A stretch of 37,226 nucleotides of DNA from an uncultured Pseudomonadota bacterium (GTDB lineage Bacteria > Myxococcota_A > UBA796 > GCA-2862545): assembly GCA_903861005.1 (NCBI GenBank), contig CAIOSP010000151.1:1-37226 (forward strand), written 5' to 3'. Under the pieces are notes generated by a model, which worked only from the letters and a program-made list of their open reading frames with translations, was not told the origin of the DNA and did no database searches. Below are positions 9,108-16,843 of this stretch, piece by piece. Both the position numbers and the translations under genes were made by a program. Each line of letters begins with the position of its first letter. The first letter of the stretch is position 1.

Positions 9108-9113
9108 AGTCTA
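9108..9113 (-). promoter_or_regulatory. Candidate -10 element for the giant lipoprotein gene
   Basis: The minus strand reads TGTAGACT; the hexamer TAGACT matches TATAAT at four of six positions and lies 27 nt upstream of the TTG start. No good -35 hexamer is visible at normal spacing. Confidence 0.35.
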
Positions 9114-9241
9114 CAGCGGGCTCCGCAGACACGCGACCCCCAAATTCGGCACCCCAAGCTACCGTCACGGTCGAAGCCTCAAAACCGTCCATACCGGGCG
9201 TCCGCGACCGTCTACACGCCGACGCCGACCCCTCAACCCCG

Positions 9242-9271
9242 TCGACACCCGCGCCGAGACGGTGCTAGGGT
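9242..9271 (+). promoter_or_regulatory. Candidate promoter for the MopE-repeat lipoprotein
   Basis: TCGACA (9242-9247, five of six to TTGACA) is followed after 18 nt by TAGGGT (9266-9271). TG at 9263-9264 gives an extended -10, TGCTAGGGT. The hexamer ends 22 nt before the ATG. Confidence 0.45.
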
Positions 9272-9293
9272 GACAGCAGAGGGAGACCCCCGC

Positions 9294-10139
9294 ATGGCTG
9301 TTCGCCGGATCCTGTTCCCCCTGATGCTCCTCGCCGCTGCGTGCACCCAGGAGGCGGCAAAGCCGTTCCCCGTGGACGCGACCATCTCGCCCGAGGACGG
9401 CGTCACCATCCCCGTCGCGAACTACACGCAGCCGCCGCAGTACGGGAGCTTCTCGGTCAAGAACAACATGGGGAGCATCCTGTACATTTCCCCGGCCGTG
9501 CCCACCGGCGACGCGTCCGACCTGCTGGTGATCAACGTCCCCGCCTACTCCCAGGTCGTCCCCGGCCAGACCAAGCCCGTGCAGGTCACGCTCGACTACC
9601 GCCCCTGGCGCTGGAAGACCGGCGACTACACCGCCACGGTGCCGTTCGAGGTCCGCTACTTCTTCTCCGGGCAGGCCGCGGATGAAGCCGAGGACCCCTC
9701 GACCACGACCAAGCCCAAGAACGTGGTCGACGTCATCAACCTCACCGTGCACTTCAGCATCAACTGCGATCTGGACGGCGACGGCCAGGACGCGTGGCAG
9801 TGCGGCGGGACCGACTGCAACGACTCGCGCGGGGACGTGTACCTGGGCGCCGACGAGGTCTGTGACAACGTCGACCAGGACTGCAACGGCGCCATCGACG
9901 ACGATCCGCTTGAGCCCCGCAGCTGGTGGCTGGACGGCGACGGTGACGGCTACGGCGACCCCGCCACCCGCATCGACGCCTGCAACAAGCCCACCCAGGA
10001 CTACGTGAACCGCGGCGACGACTGCGACGACGACTCCCGCGCGGTCAACCCGTTCCAGTTCGAGAACTGCTACAACGGCATCGACGACAACTGCGACGGC
10101 CTGACAGACTCCGAAGACCGCCGGACCTGCCCGCTCTAG
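9294..10139 (+). CDS. Lipoprotein with MopE-like metal-binding repeats
   Basis: This is a 281-residue predicted lipoprotein. A short hydrophobic leader ends in LLAAAC (lipobox Cys17). The middle (about 20-160) looks like a beta-sandwich. It may recognise a periplasmic or surface partner, but I do not recognise the family. The C-terminal third has two MopE-type repeats: an Asp-rich loop LDGDGQD, then DC(N/D)D...E.CDN(V/G)DQDCNG-like blocks. A WLDGDGDGYGDP calcium-loop-like segment sits between them. Such repeats are common in Myxococcota surface proteins and in the copper-binding MopE of Methylococcus; here metal binding is inferred. GAGGGAG at 9279-9285 sets the ATG start. The gene is divergent from the lamin-tail lipoprotein, with 213 bp between the two starts, so both may be controlled from this gap. 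Confidence 0.85.
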   Translation: MAVRRILFPLMLLAAACTQEAAKPFPVDATISPEDGVTIPVANYTQPPQYGSFSVKNNMGSILYISPAVPTGDASDLLVINVPAYSQVVPGQTKPVQVTLDYRPWRWKTGDYTATVPFEVRYFFSGQAADEAEDPSTTTKPKNVVDVINLTVHFSINCDLDGDGQDAWQCGGTDCNDSRGDVYLGADEVCDNVDQDCNGAIDDDPLEPRSWWLDGDGDGYGDPATRIDACNKPTQDYVNRGDDCDDDSRAVNPFQFENCYNGIDDNCDGLTDSEDRRTCPL

Positions 10140-10149
10140 CGTCGCCGCA

Positions 10150-10166
10150 GGGGGCGCAGCGCCTCC
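10150..10166. terminator. Small GC hairpin between convergent genes
   Basis: A 7-bp stem (10150-10156 with 10160-10166, one G-T pair) with a 3-nt loop lies in the 50-bp gap between the stops at 10139 and 10190. There is no T-tract. Possible bidirectional terminator. Confidence 0.3.
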
Positions 10167-10189
10167 CCGTCACGCCGCCCGGTCGCCCG

Positions 10190-12061
10190 TCACATCCCCA
10201 GCTCGAGCAGCGCCATCTCCTCGAAGAGCGCCTCGAGCTTGGTCTCGGCGTCGGCGCGCTCCTTCGACAGCTTGGTGACCGCCACGTGGTCGGTCGCCGC
10301 CTCGAACATCTCCTCGTCGATCTTGCCGATTCGAACCGAGACCTGATCCGCCTGGGCCATGAGCTTCTCCAACTTGCGGGCGGCCCGGCGGCGCTCCTGG
10401 TTGGCAGCGTGGTCGGTCTGGCCCTGGGGCGGAGCCTCGGCGGCGCGGGCCTCGGCCGTGCGACGGCCAGGGGGCGGTCCGGGGAGCAGATCCTCGGGCT
10501 TCACGCCCAGGTGGGCGTCGATCGTGCCGTCGACCACACGCGCGACGTGGGTGGCGAGCCGCTCGACCAGCCAGCGATCGTGCGTGACGACAACCAGGCC
10601 GCCCTCCCACGCGCAGAGCGCTTCGACCAACACCTCGGCCGTGACCGCGTCCAGGTGGTTGGTGGGCTCGTCGAGCAGCAGGAGATCGGCGGGGCGAAGC
10701 GCGAAGGCCGCCAGCACCACCCGCGCTTTTTCGCCGCCTGAGAGCTCCTTGATCGGGCGCATCGCGAGCTGGCCCGACAAGCCGAGCGCGCCCAGCACGG
10801 AGCGCCCCTGGGCGGGCGTCGCCCCGGGCACGGACGCGAGGGTCTGCTCCAGCGCCGTGCGCTCGCCCGGGAGGTCCTTCGCCAAGTCCTGGACGTGGTG
10901 GCCGACCCGCACCTCACGACCGACCACCCGACGCCCGGCCTGCGGCGCCAGACGCCCCGCCAGCGCCGACAGGAGCGTGGACTTCCCTGCCCCGTTCGGG
11001 CCCAGGACCACCCAGCGCTCCCCTCGGCCGATCTCGATGTCCACGCCCTTGAGCACATCCACGCCGTCCCAGCCCAGGGACGCGCCGCGCAGGCTGACGA
11101 GCATGGCGCCCGCGCCCGGGGGCGGCGGCAGCCGGAAGCGCGGCTGGCCCTCGCCCTGGGGGGCGTCGATCCGCTCGGCCTCCAGCTTCTCGATCTGCTT
11201 GACCCGGCTCTGGGCCTGGCTGGCCTTGGTCGCCTTGGCGCCGAAGCGGTCGACGAAGCGCTCGAGCCGCTCGATCTCCGCGTCCTGACGCTCGCGCGTG
11301 ACCTCGGCGATGGCGTCGCGACGGGCGCGCTCGTGGATCCAGCCGGTCAGGTTGCCGCTGAAGCTCTCCAGGCGGGCGTGGCGGATCTCGACCGTGCGGT
11401 TGCAGACACGGTCCAGCAGGTGGCGGTCGTGGCTGACGACGATCAGCGTCGCCCGGCTGCGGGCGAGGTGTTCGGCGAGCCAGGATCGCGACGCCAGATC
11501 GAGGTGGTTGGTGGGCTCGTCGAGGAGGAGCAGATCGGGGTCGGACAAAAGCACCCTTGCGAGCGCAATTCTCATCTGCCATCCGCCGGAGAAAGTTTGG
11601 CACGCTCGATGCCAGTCTTCAGTGCGGAACCCGAGTCCGTGAAGCACTTCCCCAACCGCCTCGTCCGCCGCAAAACCGCCAGCCAGACGAAACGCCTCGC
11701 GCGCTGTCTCGGCCCGGTTGATCGCGGCGTCCTCACCGCTCGCGGAAGCCACCTCCGCAGCAGCGAGTTGTTCGCCCAGAGCGATCAGATGCACCATGCC
11801 ACTTCGAGCTTCGTCCCATACGTCGCGGACAGAACCGGAGACGGCTTGCTGGGGGAGCCAGCCGACGCGCACGCCATTGCGCGTCAGCACCGCACCCGAC
11901 TCGGGTTCCAACTCTCCCAGCATCACCCGCAGCAGCGTGGTCTTGCCCACGCCGTTGCGTCCGACCAAGCCAACCCGGTCGCCCGGGTGCACGTGCAGGT
12001 CCCCGCGCTCCAGCAGCGTGCGCGCGCCCGCCGTCACCGTCACGTCATCCAAGCGAAGCAA
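10190..12061 (-). CDS. ABC-F family ATPase (Uup/YheS-like)
   Basis: This is a 623-residue soluble protein with two ABC ATPase domains and no membrane segment. That makes it an ABC-F protein, a class that acts on ribosomes (stalling relief, subunit biogenesis, sometimes antibiotic resistance) rather than in transport. Domain 1 has Walker A GRNGVGKTT (about 34-42), signature SGGWQ (158-162) and Walker B LLLLDEPTNHLD (177-188). The second half has GPNGAGKST, SGGEK and LLLLDEPTNHLD. The inter-domain linker, RFVDRFGAKATKASQAQSR, is the region that reaches the P-site tRNA in ABC-F factors. A charged coiled-coil-like C-terminal extension (about 545-620) resembles that of Uup/YheS. The start is TTG, set by GGAGG at 12067-12071 with 5-nt spacing. 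The exact subfamily is uncertain. Confidence 0.93.
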   Translation of the reverse strand: MLRLDDVTVTAGARTLLERGDLHVHPGDRVGLVGRNGVGKTTLLRVMLGELEPESGAVLTRNGVRVGWLPQQAVSGSVRDVWDEARSGMVHLIALGEQLAAAEVASASGEDAAINRAETAREAFRLAGGFAADEAVGEVLHGLGFRTEDWHRACQTFSGGWQMRIALARVLLSDPDLLLLDEPTNHLDLASRSWLAEHLARSRATLIVVSHDRHLLDRVCNRTVEIRHARLESFSGNLTGWIHERARRDAIAEVTRERQDAEIERLERFVDRFGAKATKASQAQSRVKQIEKLEAERIDAPQGEGQPRFRLPPPPGAGAMLVSLRGASLGWDGVDVLKGVDIEIGRGERWVVLGPNGAGKSTLLSALAGRLAPQAGRRVVGREVRVGHHVQDLAKDLPGERTALEQTLASVPGATPAQGRSVLGALGLSGQLAMRPIKELSGGEKARVVLAAFALRPADLLLLDEPTNHLDAVTAEVLVEALCAWEGGLVVVTHDRWLVERLATHVARVVDGTIDAHLGVKPEDLLPGPPPGRRTAEARAAEAPPQGQTDHAANQERRRAARKLEKLMAQADQVSVRIGKIDEEMFEAATDHVAVTKLSKERADAETKLEALFEEMALLELGM

Positions 12062-12066
12062 CCGTG

Positions 12067-12071
12067 CCTCC
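12067..12071 (-). promoter_or_regulatory. Shine-Dalgarno site fixing the TTG start of the ABC-F gene
   Basis: GGAGG on the minus strand lies 5 nt before TTG at 12061-12059. No ATG or GTG fits this site better. Confidence 0.75.
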
Positions 12072-12147
12072 AGGGGCCGCCCCGACTAACTGCCACAGGC
12101 GACCACGACCGCCCCCGACCGGGTGATCGTGCACCTGCGGGGACTGG

Positions 12148-12897
12148 ATGAGCGTGGAGCCGGATCGCTGGGCGCACTTCCGAGGGGCCATGCTCGCCCT
12201 CGTGATCGCCGTGAACGGCTGGGTCGCCATCCCGATTGGCCCCCGCGTCACCGAGAAGGATCTCGCTCGCGGCGACGTGAAGGAGCAGGTCGACGAGTGG
12301 ATGGGCATGCTGTCCAAGGTGGGCGTCACCCGCCCGCAGTTCGAGACCTTCGTGCTGAAGGGCTCTGGCTTCTTCGTCGACCTGGACAACACGGTCTCCA
12401 AGCCGATCCACCCGTTCAACCAGCTGCTGCGCACCGGGCAGAACTGGGCCCTGTTCACCGGGGCCGACCGAACGCCGCTGCGCTTCGCGCTGCGCGGCTA
12501 CACCGAGGACGGCACCATCGTGCCGCTGTTCCGCCGCCTGGACCCCGACGCCACCTTCATGTCGGACATCCTGAACTTCCGGCGCGTGCGCGGGCTGTAC
12601 GACTTGGACCGCGACGAGATCCCCCGGCGCTACAAGATCTTCTCGCGTTGGGTGGCGACCCGCGCCTTCCAGGCGCACCCCGAGCTGGTCGCGGTCGAGG
12701 TGCTCCAGGAGGAGCAGCGCACGCCGCTCCCGGGCCAGAAGCCGGACATGACCGTGAAGCAGCGCTTCAAGTTCAAGGTGACGCGGGAGGACCTGGTCCC
12801 CGGCCCCAAGGCGCTGCAGGACCCGTCGACGCCACCGCCGCCGCCCGGTCCGCCCGGCGAGAACCCGCCCGCCAGCCACGGTGGGCAGCTCCCATGA
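12148..12897 (+). CDS. Unknown protein with one N-terminal membrane segment, partner of HTTM protein
   Basis: This is a 249-residue protein of no family I can name with confidence. Residues about 13-31 are hydrophobic (LALVIAVNGWVAIPIG) and probably anchor it. The rest appears to be a soluble alpha/beta domain containing a QNWALFTGADRTPLRF motif; a QNW..F signature recurs in small proteins that accompany HTTM membrane proteins, but I am recalling this, not testing it. The C-terminal 35 residues are Pro/Gly-rich and disordered. Its TGA overlaps the ATG of the HTTM gene by 4 nt, so the two are translationally coupled and probably act together. The start has only a weak GGGGA upstream, and the gap to the divergent ABC-F gene is 86 bp, which must hold both promoters. 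Confidence 0.75.
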   Translation: MSVEPDRWAHFRGAMLALVIAVNGWVAIPIGPRVTEKDLARGDVKEQVDEWMGMLSKVGVTRPQFETFVLKGSGFFVDLDNTVSKPIHPFNQLLRTGQNWALFTGADRTPLRFALRGYTEDGTIVPLFRRLDPDATFMSDILNFRRVRGLYDLDRDEIPRRYKIFSRWVATRAFQAHPELVAVEVLQEEQRTPLPGQKPDMTVKQRFKFKVTREDLVPGPKALQDPSTPPPPPGPPGENPPASHGGQLP

Positions 12898-13892
12898 CCC
12901 AGTACCGTCGCGCCTGGCTCGCCTGGGTGAACGCCTGGAATGACCGCGAAGCCCCGTGGGGGATCGCGCTGGTCCGAATCGGGCTGGCGCTCTGCCTGCT
13001 GTGGGATCTGTCGTGGGTCGGCATCGAGCGGCTGGTCGTGCCGCTGTGGGCCCCCATTCAGGCTGGTGGTTGGGGCGACGTCCTCTCCCGCGGCGACGTG
13101 CCGTTTGTCTGGCGCGTGCTGCCGCCCACCGCAGAGTCCGCGTGGGCGATCTGGGGCACGCTGATGGTGTCGATCGCCTTCGTCGGCCTGGGCATCCTGC
13201 CGCGGCTGTCGACGATCGTGTTCGTGCTGCTCTACGCGCAGACCGCCAGCATCATGGACGACGCCGACCGCGGCATCGACACCATGATGCGCAACGTGCT
13301 GCTGATCCTCTGGTGGTCCCCCGCGTGGGAGGTGCTCTCGCTGCGGGCGTGGTGGCGCTCCGGCTCGTTCCTCGGCGACGGCGCGCACCACCCTGCGTGG
13401 GCCCGGCAGCTGCTCGTGCTCCAGCTGGTGGTCATGTACTTCGGCGCGGGCATCACCAAGACGGGCCTGGGTTGGATGCCGTGGGGCGGGTTCACCGCGC
13501 TCTACTACATCCTGCACGATCCGGCGGTCGCCAGGTTCGACCTCGGCCGCTCGCTGGATCCGCTCTACTTCCTCACGCAGTTTGGCTCCGCCATCACCAT
13601 CCTGTGGGAGTACACCAGCCCGTTGATGCTGCTGTTCTTCTGGATCCGCGAGAAGCCGACCGCGCTCGGCCGCTTCCGAGACTTCTGCCTGCGCTGGCAC
13701 CCCGAGCGCCTCTACGTGGTCGTCGGCGCGGCCTTTCACATCCTGATCGCGGCGGGGCTCAACCTGGGCATCTTCCCCTTCGCGATGCTCGCGATGTACC
13801 CCGCTTTTGCGGCGCCTTGGGCATGGAACACCTGGTTCAAGTGGCTGCCTGGAACGCCCAACCCCGCTCCCCAGATCGCCGACGTGGGATAG
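12894..13892 (+). CDS. HTTM-domain polytopic membrane protein
   Basis: This is a 332-residue integral membrane protein with about seven or eight hydrophobic segments. It matches the HTTM (horizontally transferred transmembrane) pattern seen in the membrane half of vitamin K-dependent gamma-carboxylase and in many bacterial proteins. The features are an early RIGLALCLLWD helix, a central MYFGAGITKTGLGWMPWGG stretch with a following LYYIL, and a late FHILIAAGLNLGIFPF helix. It lacks the large extracytoplasmic domain of true gamma-carboxylases, so carboxylase activity should not be assumed; the function of stand-alone HTTM proteins is poorly known. It overlaps the preceding gene by 4 nt (ATGA) and ends 24 nt before the sugar-nucleotide fusion gene. 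Confidence 0.8.
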   Translation: MTQYRRAWLAWVNAWNDREAPWGIALVRIGLALCLLWDLSWVGIERLVVPLWAPIQAGGWGDVLSRGDVPFVWRVLPPTAESAWAIWGTLMVSIAFVGLGILPRLSTIVFVLLYAQTASIMDDADRGIDTMMRNVLLILWWSPAWEVLSLRAWWRSGSFLGDGAHHPAWARQLLVLQLVVMYFGAGITKTGLGWMPWGGFTALYYILHDPAVARFDLGRSLDPLYFLTQFGSAITILWEYTSPLMLLFFWIREKPTALGRFRDFCLRWHPERLYVVVGAAFHILIAAGLNLGIFPFAMLAMYPAFAAPWAWNTWFKWLPGTPNPAPQIADVG

Positions 13893-13895
13893 GAT
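13890..13895 (+). promoter_or_regulatory. Possible internal -10 element before the sugar operon
   Basis: TAGGAT overlaps the HTTM stop codon and lies 21 nt before the ATG of the fusion gene. No convincing -35 is seen. It may provide separate expression of the last three genes. Confidence 0.25.
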
Positions 13896-13916
13896 GCGCG
13901 CTCCCCTGAGAGGCGC

Positions 13917-16010
13917 ATGACATCTCCCGCGAACGCGACCCTGCCCGTGCTCGTCACCGGCGGCGCCGGCTTCCTCGGCAGTCAGGTGACGTCGGCGCTT
14001 GTGGCCGCCGGGCGATCCGTCATCGCGCTCGACGTCCGACACGCGCAGGGCAAGCTGGATCCGTCGCTGCAAGGCGTGGAGCGGGTCGAAGGGGACGTGC
14101 GCGACGACGCGCTGGTCGACCGCCTCGTCGCCCGGTCCGAGCGGGTGATCCACCTCGCCGGCATCGCCGGGGTGCACGACTACCTGCAGCGCGCGGCCGA
14201 GGTGCTGGACGTGAACCTGATGGGCTCGCGCGCCGTGCTGCACGCCGCCCACCGTCACCACCGCGCCGTGCTGTTCGCTAGCACCAGCGAGGCCTACGGC
14301 AAGAACACCGACGACCTCCGCGAGGATGGCGACACCGTGCTCGGGCCGACGTCGAACGCGCGCTGGGTCTACGCGGTCAGCAAGCTCGCCGCCGAGCACC
14401 TGGCGTGGGCCCTGACCCGCGAGGGCCTGACCGCCGCCGCCGTGCGCTACTTCAACGCCTACGGCCCCCACATCGACGCCCCCGGCCGCGGCCGCGTGAT
14501 CAGCCAGTTCCTGGGCGCGGTGCAGGAGGGTCGCCCGCTGGAGTTGGTCGACGGAGGCCACGCCGTGCGCTGCTTCTGCTACGTGGACGACGCGGTCGAG
14601 GCCACGGTCGCCTTGGCGCTCGCGCTCAAGCCAGGGCCCCTGGTCGGTCGCCCGTTCAACATCGGCAACCGCGAGCCGGTCACCATGCGCCAGCTCGCCG
14701 AGGCGATCATCCGCCTGACCGGGCACCAGGCCGGCATGGTCGACACCTCCGGGCTCGAATTCTTCGGCAAGGGCTTTGAGGACATCCCCCGCCGCGTGCC
14801 GAACGTGTCGGCGATCCACGAGGCGGTCGGCTGGACGGCCCGCACCAACCTGGAGGACGGCCTGCGCGCCACGCTCGCCGCGTGGGACCTGCTCAAGGCG
14901 GACGCGCCGCGGCCCGCGCCGCCGGTGATCCCGGTGATCCGCCCCTTCTACGACGCCGACAGCGCGCTGTTCGACAAGATCCGCGGCGCCTTCCAGGAGG
15001 GTCGCACCACCAACGCCGGGCCCCACGTCACCGCGCTGGAGGCCGAGAGCGCCGCCTGGCTCGGCGTGGACCGCGTGGTGTCGGTCGGCTCCGGCGCGGA
15101 CGGTCTGGAGGCGTCGCTGCTGGCGCTGGGACTCAAGGGCGCCGCGATCCTCCCGTCCTTCACCTACATCGCCACGCTGAACGCAGTGGAGCGCGCCGGC
15201 CTGCGCCCGGTCCTCGCCGACATCGACCCGAACACCTGGACGATCGATCCCGATCACGTCGCGGCCCTGCTCGCCGCCAACCCGGACGTGGCGGTGGTGA
15301 TCCCGGTGAACGTGTTCGGCGTGCCGCCCGATCTCGACCGGCTGGTCCCGTTGGCCAAGGCCGCCGGCGCGACGCTCCTGCTCGACGCCGCGCACGCCGC
15401 GGGCAGCAGCCATGACGGCAAGCGGGTGGATCCGCGGGTCGACCTCACCGTCTTCAGCCTGCACGCCACCAAGGTCTGGCCGTCGATCGAGGGCGGCCTG
15501 GTGGTCGCGGGCGATCCGGCGCTGACAGCCCGCGTCGCCACCGTCCGCACGCACGGCCTCGCGCCCGACCTGCGCGACTCGATCGTCGGCTTCAACGGCA
15601 AGCTCGACGAGATCTCGGCCGCAACGGCCCGCCACGGGCTCGCCCACCTGGAGCGGACCCTCGAGCGCCGCCGCGCCTACGACGCGCGCCTCCGCGCGGC
15701 CCTCGTCCGCGCCGGCTGGACCGTCCAGCAGGTGCCGCACGGGGTCGTGACCAACGGCCAGAACCTGTGCGCCATCGCGCCCGGCACGATGGAGTCCGCC
15801 CGCGACACCCTCGCCGCGCACGGCATTGCCACCCGCCGCTACTTCGACCCGCCGCTGCATCAGCTCCGACGCCTCGGCGACGTGCCGGCGCTGCCGGTCA
15901 CCGACCACGTCTGGTCGCGCAGCCTCTGCCTGCCGCTGCACAGCCACATGGACGACGCCACGCTCTCCCGGATGGAGGTGGCGATCGCCGAGACGGGGCG
16001 CGCGCCGTGA
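13917..16010 (+). CDS. Fused ArnA-like UDP-sugar decarboxylase/epimerase and DegT aminotransferase
   Basis: This 697-residue fusion joins two sugar-nucleotide enzymes. Residues 1 to about 325 form an extended SDR domain: the NAD motif TGGAGFLGS, STSEAYG with Glu125, and YAVSK with Tyr152/Lys156. The segments RWVYAVSK, DGG..VRCF, FNIGN and YGKG-like FFGKGFEDIPRR resemble the C-terminal UDP-glucuronate decarboxylase half of ArnA closely, including an acid after Thr-Ser and an Arg (292/293) near the ArnA catalytic Arg. Residues about 335-697 form a DegT/DnrJ/ArnB-type PLP aminotransferase, with Lys519 in SLHATKVW as the Schiff-base lysine and DAAHA as the cofactor Asp loop. A product such as a UDP-4-amino-4-deoxy pentose is inferred. 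No formyltransferase domain is present. GAGAGG lies just before the ATG, and the stop overlaps the next start (GTGA). Confidence 0.88.
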   Translation: MTSPANATLPVLVTGGAGFLGSQVTSALVAAGRSVIALDVRHAQGKLDPSLQGVERVEGDVRDDALVDRLVARSERVIHLAGIAGVHDYLQRAAEVLDVNLMGSRAVLHAAHRHHRAVLFASTSEAYGKNTDDLREDGDTVLGPTSNARWVYAVSKLAAEHLAWALTREGLTAAAVRYFNAYGPHIDAPGRGRVISQFLGAVQEGRPLELVDGGHAVRCFCYVDDAVEATVALALALKPGPLVGRPFNIGNREPVTMRQLAEAIIRLTGHQAGMVDTSGLEFFGKGFEDIPRRVPNVSAIHEAVGWTARTNLEDGLRATLAAWDLLKADAPRPAPPVIPVIRPFYDADSALFDKIRGAFQEGRTTNAGPHVTALEAESAAWLGVDRVVSVGSGADGLEASLLALGLKGAAILPSFTYIATLNAVERAGLRPVLADIDPNTWTIDPDHVAALLAANPDVAVVIPVNVFGVPPDLDRLVPLAKAAGATLLLDAAHAAGSSHDGKRVDPRVDLTVFSLHATKVWPSIEGGLVVAGDPALTARVATVRTHGLAPDLRDSIVGFNGKLDEISAATARHGLAHLERTLERRRAYDARLRAALVRAGWTVQQVPHGVVTNGQNLCAIAPGTMESARDTLAAHGIATRRYFDPPLHQLRRLGDVPALPVTDHVWSRSLCLPLHSHMDDATLSRMEVAIAETGRAP

Positions 16011-16843
16011 CCCGAGTGAGCATGGTCGCGCCCGTCCACAACGAGGCGCGCGTGCTGCCGGAGCTGGCCCGACGCGGCCTGGACGCCGTGCGCGCGGTCG
16101 ATCCCGCAGGCGCGGTCCTGCTGGTCGACGACGCCTCCACCGACGACACCCGCGCGATCCCGCTCCCCAAGGGCGTGTCGCTGCTGACGCTGACGGTGAA
16201 CCGGGGACAGCTCGGCGCCACCAAGGCCGGGCTGGCCAAGGCGCCCGGCGAGATCGTCGTCGTGCTCGACGGCGACCTGCAAGATCCCCCCGAGACCCTC
16301 CCCGACCTGGTCCGCGCGCTCGAGTCCATGCCCGGGATCGACGCCGTGTTCGCGGTGAAGCGCTCTCGGCATGACGCCGCGTGGTTCGTCGCCGCGCGCT
16401 CGGTCTACGGCCTGCTCTCCCGCCTGCCCGGCACGCGCGCGATCCCCGCGGGAGCCGGGTCCTACGTCGCGATGCGCGCGCCGCTCGCGCGCCGCGTCGC
16501 CGCCACGACGGTCGGCTCGGCCAACCTCGCGGCCATCGTCGTCGCCCTGGGCGCGCGGACCGCCACCGTCGACTACGACAAGGCCGCCCGCGTCGACGGC
16601 GCATCGCGTGTGGGCGTCGTCGGGCTCGTGCGCGAGGCGCTCGGATCGCTCCTGCTCACCGGCACCTTCTCCTGGCTCTTCCGCCTGACGGCCTGGCTGC
16701 TGCTCGTCGGCTCGTGGATCGCGCAGGTGCGCGCGGAGCTGTTCCCGACGATCGGCGTCGGCATCCTGGTGTCCCTGCTCCTCGCCTCCACGCTCGACCG
16801 GCGTCGACGCCGCATGCTCGCGCCCGCCAAGGAGTCCGCATGA
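16007..16843 (+). CDS. ArnC/DPM-like family 2 glycosyltransferase with membrane tail
   Basis: This is a 278-residue GT2 enzyme, probably transferring a sugar from a nucleotide donor to polyprenyl phosphate at the inner membrane. The N-terminal GT-A domain shows VSMVAPVHNE, LVDDASTDDT, NRGQLGATKAGL and the metal-binding VVLDGDLQDPPE. These correspond to the same blocks in ArnC and dolichyl-phosphate-mannose-synthase-like enzymes. Residues about 205-262 hold two hydrophobic segments, as in ArnC/GtrB, followed by an Arg-rich cytoplasmic end. GTG at 16007 overlaps the upstream TGA and keeps the first beta strand; ATG at 16022 is possible but would trim it. Its stop overlaps the next ATG. The donor is inferred to be the product of the upstream fusion enzyme. 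Confidence 0.85.
   Translation: MTRVSMVAPVHNEARVLPELARRGLDAVRAVDPAGAVLLVDDASTDDTRAIPLPKGVSLLTLTVNRGQLGATKAGLAKAPGEIVVVLDGDLQDPPETLPDLVRALESMPGIDAVFAVKRSRHDAAWFVAARSVYGLLSRLPGTRAIPAGAGSYVAMRAPLARRVAATTVGSANLAAIVVALGARTATVDYDKAARVDGASRVGVVGLVREALGSLLLTGTFSWLFRLTAWLLLVGSWIAQVRAELFPTIGVGILVSLLLASTLDRRRRRMLAPAKESA

Noticed and set aside
3477-9293. A very long plus-strand open frame antisense to the giant lipoprotein, running into the MopE-repeat lipoprotein
   Set aside because: It is Arg/Val/Gly-rich with no domains and results from high GC at third positions opposite a long gene. The real plus-strand gene begins at ATG 9294 with a ribosome site and a lipoprotein leader.
12894-13892. Vitamin K-dependent gamma-carboxylase
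   Set aside because: Only the membrane (HTTM) part is present; the large catalytic and propeptide-binding regions are missing.
12630-16604. A 1,324-codon minus-strand open frame across the sugar operon
   Set aside because: Low-complexity Arg/Gly/Ala composition and no motif. The opposite strand carries well-conserved enzymes.
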